In this document: piece by piece, positions 23,115 through 33,779 of the stretch | Layout of the letters: every line of letters starts with the position of its first letter | Position numbering within the stretch: the first letter of the stretch is position 1 | NCBI GenBank assembly: GCA_020152595.1 | Contig: JAIGNY010003789.1 | Coordinates: 238,501 to 302,500, forward strand | Origin: Chiridota heheva | Taxonomy: Eukaryota; Echinodermata; Holothuroidea; Apodida; Chiridotidae | Length of the DNA stretch: 64,000 nucleotides | Direction of reading: 5' to 3' | The notes under the pieces: generated by a model | What the model was told of the DNA's origin: nothing | Seen by the model: the letters and a program-made list of their open reading frames with translations, nothing else | The model's database searches: none | Translations under genes and position numbers: made by a program

Positions 23115-24199
23115 TAAAAATTTGCATTTGTAAACGATATACATGTGTCTATATACAATCACACAATATAGAACAAGTGGAAACAAACCCCTCCCCCATC
23201 AGTGGAACAGCGTGTGTCCGCTTAAGGAACTCAGAAGGTTAATTTATACAAATGTATTGTTTTTAATTCCCCGACATGGTTCAAAATCAAAGATCAAAAA
23301 TTGGATTCATGAAAATAGACATTGAAATCGAGTGTTAAAATGTATACTCGGACATGTCAGATAAGCATTTGAGTGACCATTTGTAAACAGGCAGACAGGC
23401 AGCATGGGCAGAGGAGCCCCTGAAAATTGGGGAAATCGTGGGATTCATGTCATGGGTGAAATCCTGGTACAGATCGGGAAGGGGGCGAGGGGAGGGGAGC
23501 CCCGCCCAGAATAAGATGTTTTGTTTGTTATGCCTTCGTAAAAATAGCTAAAAATCGACACAAAGTTCAAAATTTCATTGATGAAAAGAAGACAATTTTT
23601 AAGTTTTATTTTAAGATCTACTCAAGCAGGTACACATTTGGGTTACCAACCATGTGCAGGCAGAGGAGAAAGTTCCCTGAAAATTGAGAAAATAAGGACA
23701 AAATTGTGGGATAGGTGAAACTCTGATGTGGGTCTAGAAGGCGAAGCCCGGAAGCTTTGAAGAGTTCTGGTTTTGGGGGCCAAGATGGATGATAATCAAC
23801 ACAAAGTTCACAAATTTAATTAATGAAAAGAAGATCATTTTAAATTCTCATGTTTAAATTTACTAAGATAAGCATTTGGGTTAACGGTTAACATCTGTAC
23901 AGACAGAGGAGAATTCCCATGAAAATTGAAGAAGAAAAAATTGGGTTAAATAGCGGGGTTCATGGGCGACGGACGCTCTGGTGGTATATAGGTGAACCCC
24001 GAATGCCTGAAAGCGCTGACGATTATTAGTATTTGAAGCCCAAAAATCAACAAAAAGTTATAATATTTCACTCTGATGAAAAGAAGACAATTTTAAATTC
24101 TCATCTTAAAATCTACTCAGATAAAAAATTTGGGTTACCAAACAGGTAGAGGAGTAATTTCAGTCCCAGAAAATTAAGAAAATTCGGATAAAATTGTGG

Positions 24200-24480
24200 G
24201 GTTCATGGGCGAATCAATCAATCATTGAAATCTATATAGCACCAAAACCCAAAGTAGCTTGAACTGTTGAAGGCGTTTTTGAAATACAAGCAGTCACCTC
24301 TGGTAAGCTTGTTTGAATAGGTAGGTCTTTAGGTGTTTTCTAAAAAATAGATGTAGCATTCTTGATAAAGGATGGTAGTTCATTTCAAAGTTTTGAGCCA
24401 TAGTTGAAGTAAAGTAGAAGATGTTGAGGATCTGAGGTGTCTGGGAGTCATGTTTGGTATGATTTGAAAGCTTGACGAGA
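24200..24480 (-). mobile_element. 3' end fragment of an L2/CR1-type LINE
   Basis: The minus strand reads FRKHLKTYLFKQAYQ, matching the C-terminal FKSLLKAYLF block of the LINE at 10,812. It continues to a GTGCTATATAGATTTCAATG tail and a short TGAT repeat (24,208-24,222), the usual L2 3' tail. Only the extreme 3' end is present, typical of 5'-truncated insertions. Confidence 0.65.
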
Positions 24481-24708
24481 AATCCAAAACATGCCTTCAG
24501 AAATGAGTTTTTTTAGGGCCTTTAACAAAGTAACAGGAGTGTTTTGTAATAGCAGCATGCTACTTAGCTAAGCTCATGTGCATAAATTTGCATACAATAT
24601 GCAATTTAATTAACAGGAATGAAAAGAACAAAGTCGTAACATTTCAAAAGAAATATGTTTAAAACGTCATTGAAAAAATAAAAACATGCAATCTTCCAAC
24701 ATAAGGGT

Positions 24709-24731
24709 TAAAAAAAAAAAAAAAAAAAAAA
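24709..24731 (+). repeat. Poly-A run
   Basis: About 22 consecutive A after AACATAAGGGTT. It may be a retroposon tail or a simple expansion. Confidence 0.7.
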
Positions 24732-26485
24732 CGTTTGTGAATTTATATTTGTGTAATTCATTTAAATTAGACATATGCCAGGGAAAGCACACGTAAGTCA
24801 CAATGACTTGTTTTCAGTGTGTACCCGATGAATTTCTTCTATTCTTTTTAACAATTTGTGGCATGTATGGGCCAGAATTCTATTTTGGGATGCCAGAACT
24901 TCATTTGAAGGACAGCTCCCCCTCCCCCTCCCGGCAAGAAAGGGGTATAACTTGACTTAAAGTTCAGGGGGTGTAAGACAAATTTGCCCGACGAAACTTT
25001 GCATTTGCCCAAATTATCAGGAAACGATATACTATCACAAAATATAGAACAGCTAGAAACAGATTCCCTCCACCCAGTGGCGTCGCCAGATATTTTGGCT
25101 TGGGGCGCAGTACTGAAGTGCCAAACGCGGCACTGCGCAACATCGTGTGTCCGCTTACGGCCGCTGGCGAGGTTTATTGGGGCAAAGTCTTGGTTGGGGT
25201 TTAGGGGCAAAGCCCCCACAAATCCCGAAGATTTCTAGTTTTTAATTCTCCAAAATGGCTCAAAATCAACACAAAGTTCGATAATTTGTTTGATGGAAAG
25301 AAGACGATTTTAAATTCGAATGTACTCAGATAACTAGATATGCATTTGGGTTACAGTTTCTAAACAGGCATAGGACAGTAGGACAAATATTTCCCCTGAA
25401 ATTGAGAAAATTGGGGAGAAATCGTGGTACGGGGTCAAGGGGAGCGGGCCCCGCCCGGAAGAAGATGTTTTTTTTTTTTTGCTTGATGCCTCAAAATCGA
25501 CACAAAGTTCAAAATTTCATTGATGAAAAGGAGACAATTTTAAAGTTACATTTTAAAATCTACTTAAGCAGGTACACATTTGGATTACCATCGATGTGCA
25601 GGCAGAGGAGAAATTTTCCCTAAAAATCGAAAATATTTGGGCAAAATTGTGGGGCTCATGTACGAAGCCCTGGTCTGAAGATTTCAAATTTTCAAAATGG
25701 CTGAAATTCAACGCAAAGTTCCAAAATGTAAATCGTGGGATCCTGGGCGAAGTAAGAGTATGGATCCAGGAGAAGAAATCCCGTTTAAGGGCTTCTTAGA
25801 ACGGGTCCAGGGGGCGAAGACCTGGAAGCTCTGAATATCTATTGTCTTTGATGCCCAAAATGTCTGAAAATCTACACAAACTGATTCGAAAAATTTGAGT
25901 GATGATAGGAAGACAATTTCCATTTCCAATGTTAAATCTATCGCAGATAAACAGGCAGAGGAGAAAATTCCGCTTTAAACTTGAAAAAATTCCCGCAAAA
26001 TTGTGTAGGGGTTCATATAAGTAAAGCCATGTCTGAAGATTTTCTGTTTTTCATATCCCAAAATGGCATAAAATAAACAGACAAAATGTAATTTATAGAT
26101 TTATAAAAAGATTTTTTTTTTTTTTAATTCTAATGTTAGAATCTGATAAGCAGTTGGGTTACCATTTCTAAACAGGCAGACAAGAAAATTCCCCAGAAAA
26201 TTAGAAAGTTCGTGGGGCTCAAGGGTACAGTCTTGGTTTAAAGAAAAAAAAACATTCCTGGCTTAATCATGACACAAAAATCCGATTCTGTAATTGATGA
26301 AAAGAAGATCAATTTAGATTTTCATATTAAAAACTACTTAGATAAGCATTCACCATTTCTAAACAGACAGATGAGAAATTTCCCCTAAAAATTTGGTCAC
26401 AATTGTTGGGTTCATGGATGCAGCTCTGATAAGGTCCAAGGGGCGAAGAAAGATTTATAGTTTTTGATGCCCAAATATTGGGCCA

Positions 26486-27639
26486 AGAGCATCAGGGTTC
26501 TTGACTTTAAACTTATTTGGGCGGGCATCTACGTCCCCTGCAGTTGTCCAACCCACAGACCCGAGCACAATCAGCATCACACCGAGTCGAGTGGAAGATT
26601 CTGATATCTTGAAGATTCAGGAATGACTGAACGGTATCTCTATTTCAAACAGAACATTCAGACCTCCAACATTTTGAATCTCTGCCCGACCAAGTGCCGA
26701 GTCGGGAGGATATGATTCTGATATGCTTGAGATGTATCTCCGATTCAAACAGTATATCAGACATTTTACATCGAGCTGCCAGACTTAGTGCCTAAGTATG
26801 ATGTTGTCAGCATCATGCGTCTCTAGGATATGATTATGATATCAAGCTGAAGCGGGACATGACTGAGACTATATATCTGATATCAGGATGCATCCGACAG
26901 TTCACATTTACGTCCGACTAAAATCGGTATCCAGTCAGCAAAGGGGGAGGGGGAAGGGGAGTATAGGGAGTGATCGAACGGCCTTGAATGTAACAAAAGC
27001 TATGATATCATCCGGAACAATAAAAATAATAAAAGGTTTTTTTTTTTCAAAGGAACAGAAAAAAATAAAGGCATAACCATTTTGTTTCAATACTGGGCTA
27101 TATTTTTGCCCAACGACACAGTAAAAATTGGCTTTGCCCGTGGAAAAAAATGTTCTTAGGGGGGGGGGGGGTTACACTCCCACCTTCATAAGTTACGTCC
27201 CTGTGCGTAACTGGTCTTTTCGCGAGAAAGAAAAAAAAAAAACATGGCTATATTAATTTTCTTACCATTTCTTAGTCTTCACCACCCGGCATGTTTTTGC
27301 CCGACGAAATAGAAAAACTTGGATTCGCCCTACGATTTTTATTTCTATTTTCATAGGGGGTGTAATAGGCCAAACCCCTCCCCCACATTATCGCAAGTAT
27401 GCTCCTCGATCTTTGCTGGCTATACGAGCCCTCAGCGGGGTCTTCAGTTTCCCCGTTCCCATCTCTGATATGGGACTTAGATTCTACATCGTACACCACA
27501 CTTCAAGTCTGCCTGTGTGGAATTTTTTTTTTCTTCCCGGCCTCCGGCAATACTTTTTTGTTGTTGGTGGAAATAATGGCCCGGAGGCGAGGCCAAGGAC
27601 AGAAAATTTCCTAACAGGCAAAACATCTTTATGTTCCAG
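26486..27639. other. Non-coding DNA with diverged internal duplications
   Basis: A roughly 110-bp segment is imperfectly repeated at 26,585-26,700 and 26,700-26,792 (GATTCTGATAT, TTCAAACAG, AGTGCC). A second pair at about 27,085-27,160 and 27,275-27,360 shares TTTTTGCCC(A/G)ACGA and a run of G. No exon is supported. Overlapping open frames at 27,270-27,790 look fortuitous. Confidence 0.4.
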
Positions 27640-27834
27640 ATCCACATACCGTACCGTGACGGGGCATATGCTGCTGGCATTACGTAATTTAAAGACTTGC
27701 GTGAGGATTCGACAAGCTGCGTTGCGCTGCGCTGTGTACTACTACTACTTACGTACTGAAGACTTTCGAGTAGGCCTACCAGTAACAGGTTAGCTTTTGG
27801 AGTTTCTGGGAAGATTTTTTCATAAAGACGCGGC
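27640..27834 (+). promoter_or_regulatory. PEF1: Proposed peflin promoter / 5' UTR
   Basis: The region just before the proposed first coding exon is locally richer in CpG (GCGTGAGG, CTGCGTTGCGCTGCGCTG, GACGCGGC) than its surroundings and has no obvious TATA box. This is inference: it follows only from placing exon 1 at 27,835. Confidence 0.35.
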
Positions 27835-27846
27835 ATGGCTTATCAA
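27835..27846 (+). CDS. PEF1: Proposed peflin coding exon 1 (MAYQ)
   Basis: ATGGCTTATCAA is followed by GTAAAT. It lies in a good start context (GCGGCATGG; G at -3 and +4) and ends in phase 0, exactly what the exon starting at 39,588 (phase 0, PQYGGGGG) requires. The joined coding sequence is 774 nt, divisible by three, for 257 residues, close to the size expected of peflins (human peflin is about 284). Against it: the exon is tiny, the intron would be 11.7 kb, and the sequence cannot be checked without transcripts. Confidence 0.5.
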
Positions 27847-28325
27847 GTAAATTTCCTTTTGCTATGTAAAATCATACGCTAATTGCAGTAAGCTACATAG
27901 GCTTAGGCTAGGTTTAATAATATTTGTGTACAGTGTAGCCTCGCCCTTGAGTAAGCCTAACGTGTTAATGTTACGTTACACTACAGTACAACATAGGCTA
28001 GCCTACAGGCAACATTCTGAGTACTAACGTCCAAAGTTCGTGCACCCCAATATTAACTTCGAAAAAAAAAAAACTAATAGCATAGTCTTAACTATAGAAT
28101 ACTCCGTACTTTCATAAGTATCACTAACGTTAAGCATTTATGGATGCCCAGTCGTAGTGGTAATTTATAATGGTCCTCTGTTCGCTACGTGCAGGTCACA
28201 CTGCATTGACCTCATAATTCTCCAGGTTTGACTTGAGTCTTGAGTGAGAGACATTATTGTGTACGGGCTCAGTGCGGTTTTGCTAAGTTGGGAGGGGAAG
28301 CTTTATCATTACAGTCAATGGGATA
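27847..28325. other. Start of proposed peflin intron 1
   Basis: Contains short palindromic words rich in TAGGC, CCTAC and ACGTTA, typical of intergenic DNA here. No element recognised. Confidence 0.4.
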
Positions 28326-28663
28326 TTTTTTTATGTATACTTGTGTCGCCTCAGCCAGTCACCAGAAATTAATATATATGTTGGAAGCTATTGAGGAGGT
28401 CGGACATCCAAGAATGTTGTGGTGCACGGCGCCGTAACAACACTTTTTTTACGATCTCGAACTTCAGTCAAAGGGGAAAACAAACAGTCAGTTATCATTG
28501 CAGTCAATGGGAGAAAAAACATATTTTTTGTCATTTTGCCAAAAATTCTCGACAGAATTTGTTTTTCTTAACAAATGTTGTGTATTAGACAGTAGTTTCC
28601 AATATATATGAGTACCATTAATTTCTGCTGACTGACTGAGGCGACACAAGTATTCATAAAAAA
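28326..28663. mobile_element. Element with ~60-bp inverted repeats (about 340 bp)
   Basis: The left arm 28,326-28,386 (TATACTTGTGTCGCCTCAG, CAGAAATTAATATATATGTT) is the reverse complement of the right arm 28,596-28,663 with a few changes and one small insertion. The spacer holds a copy of CAGTCAATGGGA that also occurs just outside the left arm (28,312). Long-arm foldback structure, non-coding. It ends within a few bases of the start of the CR1-like LINE remnant. Confidence 0.65.
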
Positions 28664-28790
28664 CCACTGCTTTACACTGGAGATACACAGCATGGTCTTA
28701 GAAGAGGCAGATCTTGTGTGACTAATTTACTTGAATATTTTGATAAACTGACAATGTATATTGATTCAGGAACCCCAGTTGATGTCGTAT

Positions 28791-30164
28791 GGGCCACACT
28801 CGAAACACCAACCATAGGTGTCATTAACGTTAGGCTTCCTGCCATTTCCACAGAAAATTCATTCATACGGCCTACCCTCGTATACTAGGACTCCTGATAG
28901 TCACCAGATAAATTCCTTTGACACTTTATTTTTTATTTTTAAAAAGTCACCACCCACCTCCTGTATGCTGAAATTCACAGTTTTTTTCAGAGCAAGTTTT
29001 GTATGTCTGCCATAGTTAACGATCCTCCGCAGATGGTGTGGGCTTGAAAAAACCTGTGATATGAGTGTTACGTGAAATTTGTTAAACTTTGTTTTAAGTG
29101 TTGATTGCTATTAAAACTGTTTAGAAATGACAAATCAGTATTAACAAATAACATATTTTCATTCTAAACCAATTTTAGGCAGTGTTCACACTAAGGTTAA
29201 ACAAAAAAATGGGGAGATTTTCCCCCTTGTGTAATTTGTAGGGGGGATTTTGAAAAGGAGGGGGATTCTAAAAAGGAGGGGAGGACTTAAAGTGTTCAAA
29301 TCATCAGATCCTAGTTAAAATCTTCTTGAACGTGACATTATAACTGATTAGTAACCAACTTAAATTTACTCTTAAATCTGAAAAGTTACTTGTCATGGAT
29401 AATATAATGGATAAACAGCTTCATGCATTCAGCAGTTGCGTTTCTATTGTACTATAGAACTGTCTCTTCATTATGTGTTGAGGAATTTTATGCCTTTGCA
29501 TTTTGCTGGTCAGTATATTTTTACTTAGAGAATAACTTGTGAAAAATATGAAGTGAGACATATTTAACAGGGATAGGGATCTACACTGCAGGGCAGAGCA
29601 GTAAATATAAAACGTAAAACACAATCAACTGTTACTACACCTAATGATTACGTGACATGTGTACAAGCTCCTGATAATCACATTCTAATTCCCTGCATAT
29701 ATCTACATAGGGCCTATTGTTCATAACATTTCCAACTAGCAGACGACATGATTGCATTACTATTACGTTGTACATTTTATCACGTGTATGCTTCACCACA
29801 CATCGACCAATGCAACGATATCACCTCTGAGTGAGAGGCCTGTTCCGTTTGCCAACTTTCATTAGAGTTTGCCATTATGGGGTGAAGGAAAACCATTCTA
29901 AATTAGATCTCTTTAATATTTTTTTTTTTACAACATTTTTGTGCATTTTAAAATCTAATTGATGCCTAAACAATCATGGCCTAACTTGTACCGAAGTACC
30001 ATAACATATGAAGTAGTTCCGCAAAAATTTCTTAGTTCTTTTTTGGGGGCGGAATTCTACCCCTTACAATTTTTGGGGGGAAGGGATTTGATATTTTTTG
30101 CCGAGAATCCCGCATCTCAATGTGATCACTGATTTTAGGAATGGTTGGTGTTTTAAGTATGACC
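28791..30164. mobile_element. 1.37-kb non-autonomous DNA transposon inside the LINE
   Basis: The left end reads GGGCCACACTCGAAACACC then AACCAT. The reverse complement of the right end reads GGTCATACTTAAAACACC then AACCAT. They match at 20 of 24 positions after one G, and all mismatches are transitions. TAT flanks both sides (28,788-28,790 and 30,165-30,167), a 3-bp duplication of PIF/Harbinger type. Removing the element with one TAT restores the codons for VVYLDPRKAF of the host reverse transcriptase. There is no long open frame inside. Confidence 0.78.
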
Positions 30165-30737
30165 TATATCTAGACCCGAGAAAGCCTTTGACACGGTACC
30201 ACATAATAAATTACTAATTAAATTGCACACATGGTATAAAAGGAAATGGATCAGCCAATGGCTAACGAACCATTACTAAAAGTAGCAATAGAGTACATGG
30301 TGACGAATCATCATGGAGATCAGTTATTACTACAAAATGATGTTAATAAACTACTACAATGGAATGAAAAATGGCAAATGTCATTTAACTCAGACAAGTG
30401 TACAATATTACACTTTGGACACTAACCCAAGATATGATTACTTTATGAAGGATAAAACAATTGAAAGCAAGGAAGAGGAGAAAGACCTCAGGTCTATGTA
30501 ACAACATCACTGAAGCAACAACATATGCAATGTGCAGAAGCGGTAAAGCAAGCAAACAAAGTTGTTGGGATAATTAAAACAAAATTTCCGCAATTTTGCT
30601 AAAACGATCACTGTAAACTATATAAATCATTGGTAAGGCCACACCTTGATTATTGTATTCCAGGAACCCTACCAAAAACAGGACTTTCAACTTCTAGCGG
30701 GAGTTCAAAGGAGAATGACCAAACTTGTACCTAAATT

Positions 30738-31345
30738 GTAGCATCTGACATGATAACTTGTACCTGAATTGAAGCATCTGACATACGATAACTTGTACCT
30801 GAATTGAAGCATCTGACACACGATAACTTGTACCTGAATTGAAGCATTTGACATACGATAACTTGTACCTGAATTGAAGCATCTGACACTTGATAAATTG
30901 TACCTGAATTGAAGCATCTGACACACGATAACTTGTACCTGAATTGAAGCATCTGACATATGATAACTTGTACCTGAATTGAAGCATTTGACATACGATA
31001 ACTTGTACCTGAATTGAAGCATCTGACACACGATAACTTGTACCTGAATTGAAGCATCTGACATACGATAACTTGTACCTGAATTGGAGCAAATGACATT
31101 CGATAACTTGTACCTGAATTGAAGCATCTGACACACGATAACTACTACCTGAATTGAAGCATCTGACATATGATAACTGGTACCTGAATTGAAGCATCTG
31201 ACATGATAACTTGTACCTGAATTGAAGCATCTGACACACAAAAACTTGTACCTGAATTAAAGCATCTGACATATGATAACTTGTGCCTGAATTGAAGCAT
31301 CTGACATGATAACTTGTACCTGAATTGAAGCATCTGACATGATAA
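30738..31345 (+). repeat. 35-bp minisatellite derived from LINE coding sequence, about 17 copies
   Basis: The unit is ACTTGTACCTGAATTGAAGC then ATCTGACATACGATA. It starts inside KLVPKL of the reverse transcriptase and ends immediately before RLKKLNLM, and one unit encodes VPELKHLTYD, the expected intervening protein block. Periods of 31-35 bp occur, so it expanded after coding constraint was lost. The open frames over it are shadows. Confidence 0.92.
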
Positions 31346-31563
31346 CAGACTAAAGAAACTCAATTTAATGAGCTTAGAGCAAAGGCACGTCAGGCAAGAC
31401 ACATGTATGTTTCAAAACAAATTAGATGGTAATGCTGCAATTTTTTTATTTTTTTTATTTAATATGTGAGTTACAACCAAGAGGCCACTTCAAAAGAATC
31501 CGTCCATGTAATGTTAGGCTTGATGTTTGTAAGTATTTTTTTCTCTCAAGAGTTTGGAGAACA

Positions 31564-32245
31564 TTCATGTCACATTTGGTACACAGATGTGCCCTATTGT
31601 TTTTGTTGGTGATATCGTGCATATTAATGAATAGGTGGGGCTTAATTTAAAAATCTTGAAGTGCTCATATTTTAACAATCGCATGTCTGTTTAGTTTCAT
31701 ACTTGGTATGATTACAGTTTGTTGCTAGCTTGTGTATGTGTCCATTGTATAAAAACTTTCAATTACATTAATATGCGTAGTAGGCGGGGCTTAATATGAA
31801 TTTGCTGAAAAGAGCTGGTAAACACCATACCTAAAGAACGATAAATTAGAATCATGTCATATGTGGTACACAAATAGCCCATGGTCCGTATATGTGTCCC
31901 ATTGGTTTTGGTGGTGATGTCATGCATATCAATGAGTAGGCGGAGCTTAATATAAAAATGCTTATATTTTAACAACTTAATGTTTGTTTTGATTCATACT
32001 TTGTTTATTTATATTGTTAGCTAGTGTATACATAGTCATGTTTTAGAATAGTTTAATATTATTAATATACATAGTGGGCGGGTTTAATTGGTTTTGTTGA
32101 AAAGAGCTTGTAAATACAGTAACTCAAGGATACTACATTGGATACAGGTCATATTTGGTACACAGATAACCCATTGTCGAAATTGCTCTATTGGTTTTGG
32201 TGGTGATGTCATGCATATAGTGGGAGGGCTTAATATAACAAAAAT
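31564..32245 (+). repeat. Diverged tandem repeat, about 150-bp half-units in about 300-bp units
   Basis: TAGGCGGGGCTTAATAT-like boxes recur at about 31,625, 31,780, 31,935, 32,068 and 32,212, each after an ATTAAT(G/A) stretch. The longer unit also shares TTTTGGTGGTGATGTCATGC and CATATTTTAACAA. Two and a half copies, non-coding. Confidence 0.7.
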
Positions 32246-32924
32246 TATGTATCATGTACATTTTGGTTTTCTTGTTGACCTAAAAATTGACCTGTTTTGC
32301 CAATGATCTATCTGATAGGATTTGGCACTATACTTTCCCATATACATGCATTGATTTTTTTTATGATGCACAAATTTGATATAATATAAAAAGGAAATGT
32401 TTACACCATTATTTAAATAAGAATGTTATGCAAATAATATGCAAATTAGCTCATTTATCTCATTCATTATGCACAGACTTGAAATTTTTAGTTTATGACC
32501 CAATTTCAGCCATTGAAAGCTTTGAAAATACTTTTATTTATTCAGGTTATGCTGAGTGTTTTTTAGAAACTTACTTCTGTTGATTCCATTTGGTATTCTT
32601 GGAGAAAAGGTACTCAGATATGGTTCAGAGCATCAGTAATCATGTTGATGTTGCCAAACTTTGTATTCTTCACTGACAGTTGATACCGCATATGAATTGT
32701 CAATAAATTTGTCCAAATACAGGAAAATACTTATGAAAAATACAATTTTAAATGTTTCAAGGAAATACATGAGGGGGTGTTGGGGTGGGTTTTCCGGCTT
32801 TTTTTTTTTGTATTGGGAGGAGACCAGGGGTAATGCCATCCCTAAAAATTATGGCCCCTTCCTTTATCCAAATTGCTTCAAAATAAATGATTTCCCTCTA
32901 AATGGGACTGCTACGCCCCCACCA
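32246..32924. other. Non-coding DNA, nothing firm
   Basis: AT-rich; short open frames lack motifs. No element ends identified. Confidence 0.4.
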
Positions 32925-32995
32925 TAGGTCTCTTGCCCCCAACATTGGTCTCTTGCCCCCAACATTGGTCTCTTGCCCCCAACATGGGACCCTCT
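32925..32995 (+). repeat. 20-bp tandem repeat, about 3.5 copies
   Basis: The unit is GTCTCTTGCCCCCAACATTG. Confidence 0.88.
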
Positions 32996-33779
32996 CCCCT
33001 TAGAATTTTAATCCTACTCCACTGCGCCACAACCCCACAATGTGGAATTGGGGGTTGGTCTGTAAAGTTTCATGCAAAATTACTATAAAAAGGACGATTC
33101 ATGTTATCACGTTGGATTTACTTGTTTATAATCCTCACAAATAAATAATTTCAGCTAAGTTATAGTGTTTTTTTTTTGCAAGAGAGGCACACTACTGTAG
33201 GTTGGCTATGCCTAATGTTAGTAAGCATGAAGTTTGAAAAATGCACTCAGGATATCAAATTTTTTAAAAAGCACGCTTTTCATTTCAGCTGGTTCTGATA
33301 TTCCGTGGGCCTCTATTCTGCAGGTACTAAAAGATCTCCATCACTTTTCATAAGCCTTTTGACTCTTCCTCATCCTCGGTTTCACTTTGAAACAAGATTC
33401 AGGATGCACATTCTTCTGTCGTCTCACCGTAACATGTAAACGTCAAAAAAACTAAGAATAACTAGTCATGTAGCTATAACATGTTGTTAAGAAAATTGAG
33501 GGGGTATGTCTTTTATTGCAATAGATCATGTAAAAGCCCTTTTTTTTTTCTATATACATTTTTCATTACGATATAGGGGTGGATTACACATTTTTTTAAA
33601 CAAAAATGTATTTTTTAACAAAAAGGTTAAAATAAACCATCCAAATTCACAAGATTTGACATATTTTACAAATAATTAAAAATGTATGACTAGGTGTGAG
33701 ACGGAATGGTTGATGCCATTGACTACCTCCCCCCACCAAGAGCTAGCGATCATTTGATTTTTAAAGTTTGAATTGAACT
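32996..33779. other. Non-coding DNA, nothing recognised
   Basis: Homopolymer A/T runs and stop-rich frames; no identifiable element. Confidence 0.45.

Larger units (their letters stand above)
23115..26485 (+). repeat. Diverged satellite-like array, about 240-bp units
   Basis: Eight or so diverged units recur, each with a form of AACACAAAGTTCAAAATTTC, TTGATGAAAAGAAGACAATT, an AAGCATTTGGGTTACCA-like block and GGCAGAGGAGAAATTTTCCC. Anchor motifs occur near 23,580, 23,821, 24,074, 25,290, 25,520, 25,891 and 26,295. The head of the array (23,115-23,230) is repeated at 24,990-25,160 (AATATAGAACA, GTGTGTCCGCTTA), so there is also a larger duplication. It is interrupted at 24,200-24,985 by an L2-type LINE tail. 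Non-coding. Confidence 0.75.
28664..31563 (+). mobile_element. Decayed CR1-like LINE, interrupted
   Basis: RT blocks in order: QHGLRRGRSCVTNLLEYFDK and PVDVV (28,684-28,790); then YLDPRKAFDTVPHNKLL (from about 30,168); WQMSF and the DKC region (about 30,370); NKVVGII (about 30,560); LVRPHLDYCIPG with shifts (about 30,632); GVQRRMTKLVPKL (30,701-30,739); RLKKLNLMSLEQR (31,349-31,387); RGHFKRIRPCN with RLDVCKYFFLSRV (about 31,483-31,557). Two intrusions split it: a DNA transposon (28,791-30,164) and a 35-bp minisatellite (30,738-31,345). Many stops and frameshifts; inactive. The YADD segment is missing (a deletion between about 30,250 and 30,330). It would lie in sense within the first intron of peflin. 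Confidence 0.85.

Noticed and set aside
25075..25160. hAT-like end CAGTGGCGTCGCCAG
   Set aside because: No convincing inverted partner or 8-bp duplication found within the next 600 bp.
27272..27836. Overlapping ORFs of 71-126 codons on both strands near 27.4 kb
   Set aside because: Mutually overlapping, no conserved motifs, and the plus-strand ORF stops before the proposed peflin start; judged fortuitous.
30694..31402. Minus-strand frames of 85-192 codons (CQMLQFRYKLS repeats)
   Set aside because: Translation of the LINE-derived 35-bp minisatellite on the wrong strand.
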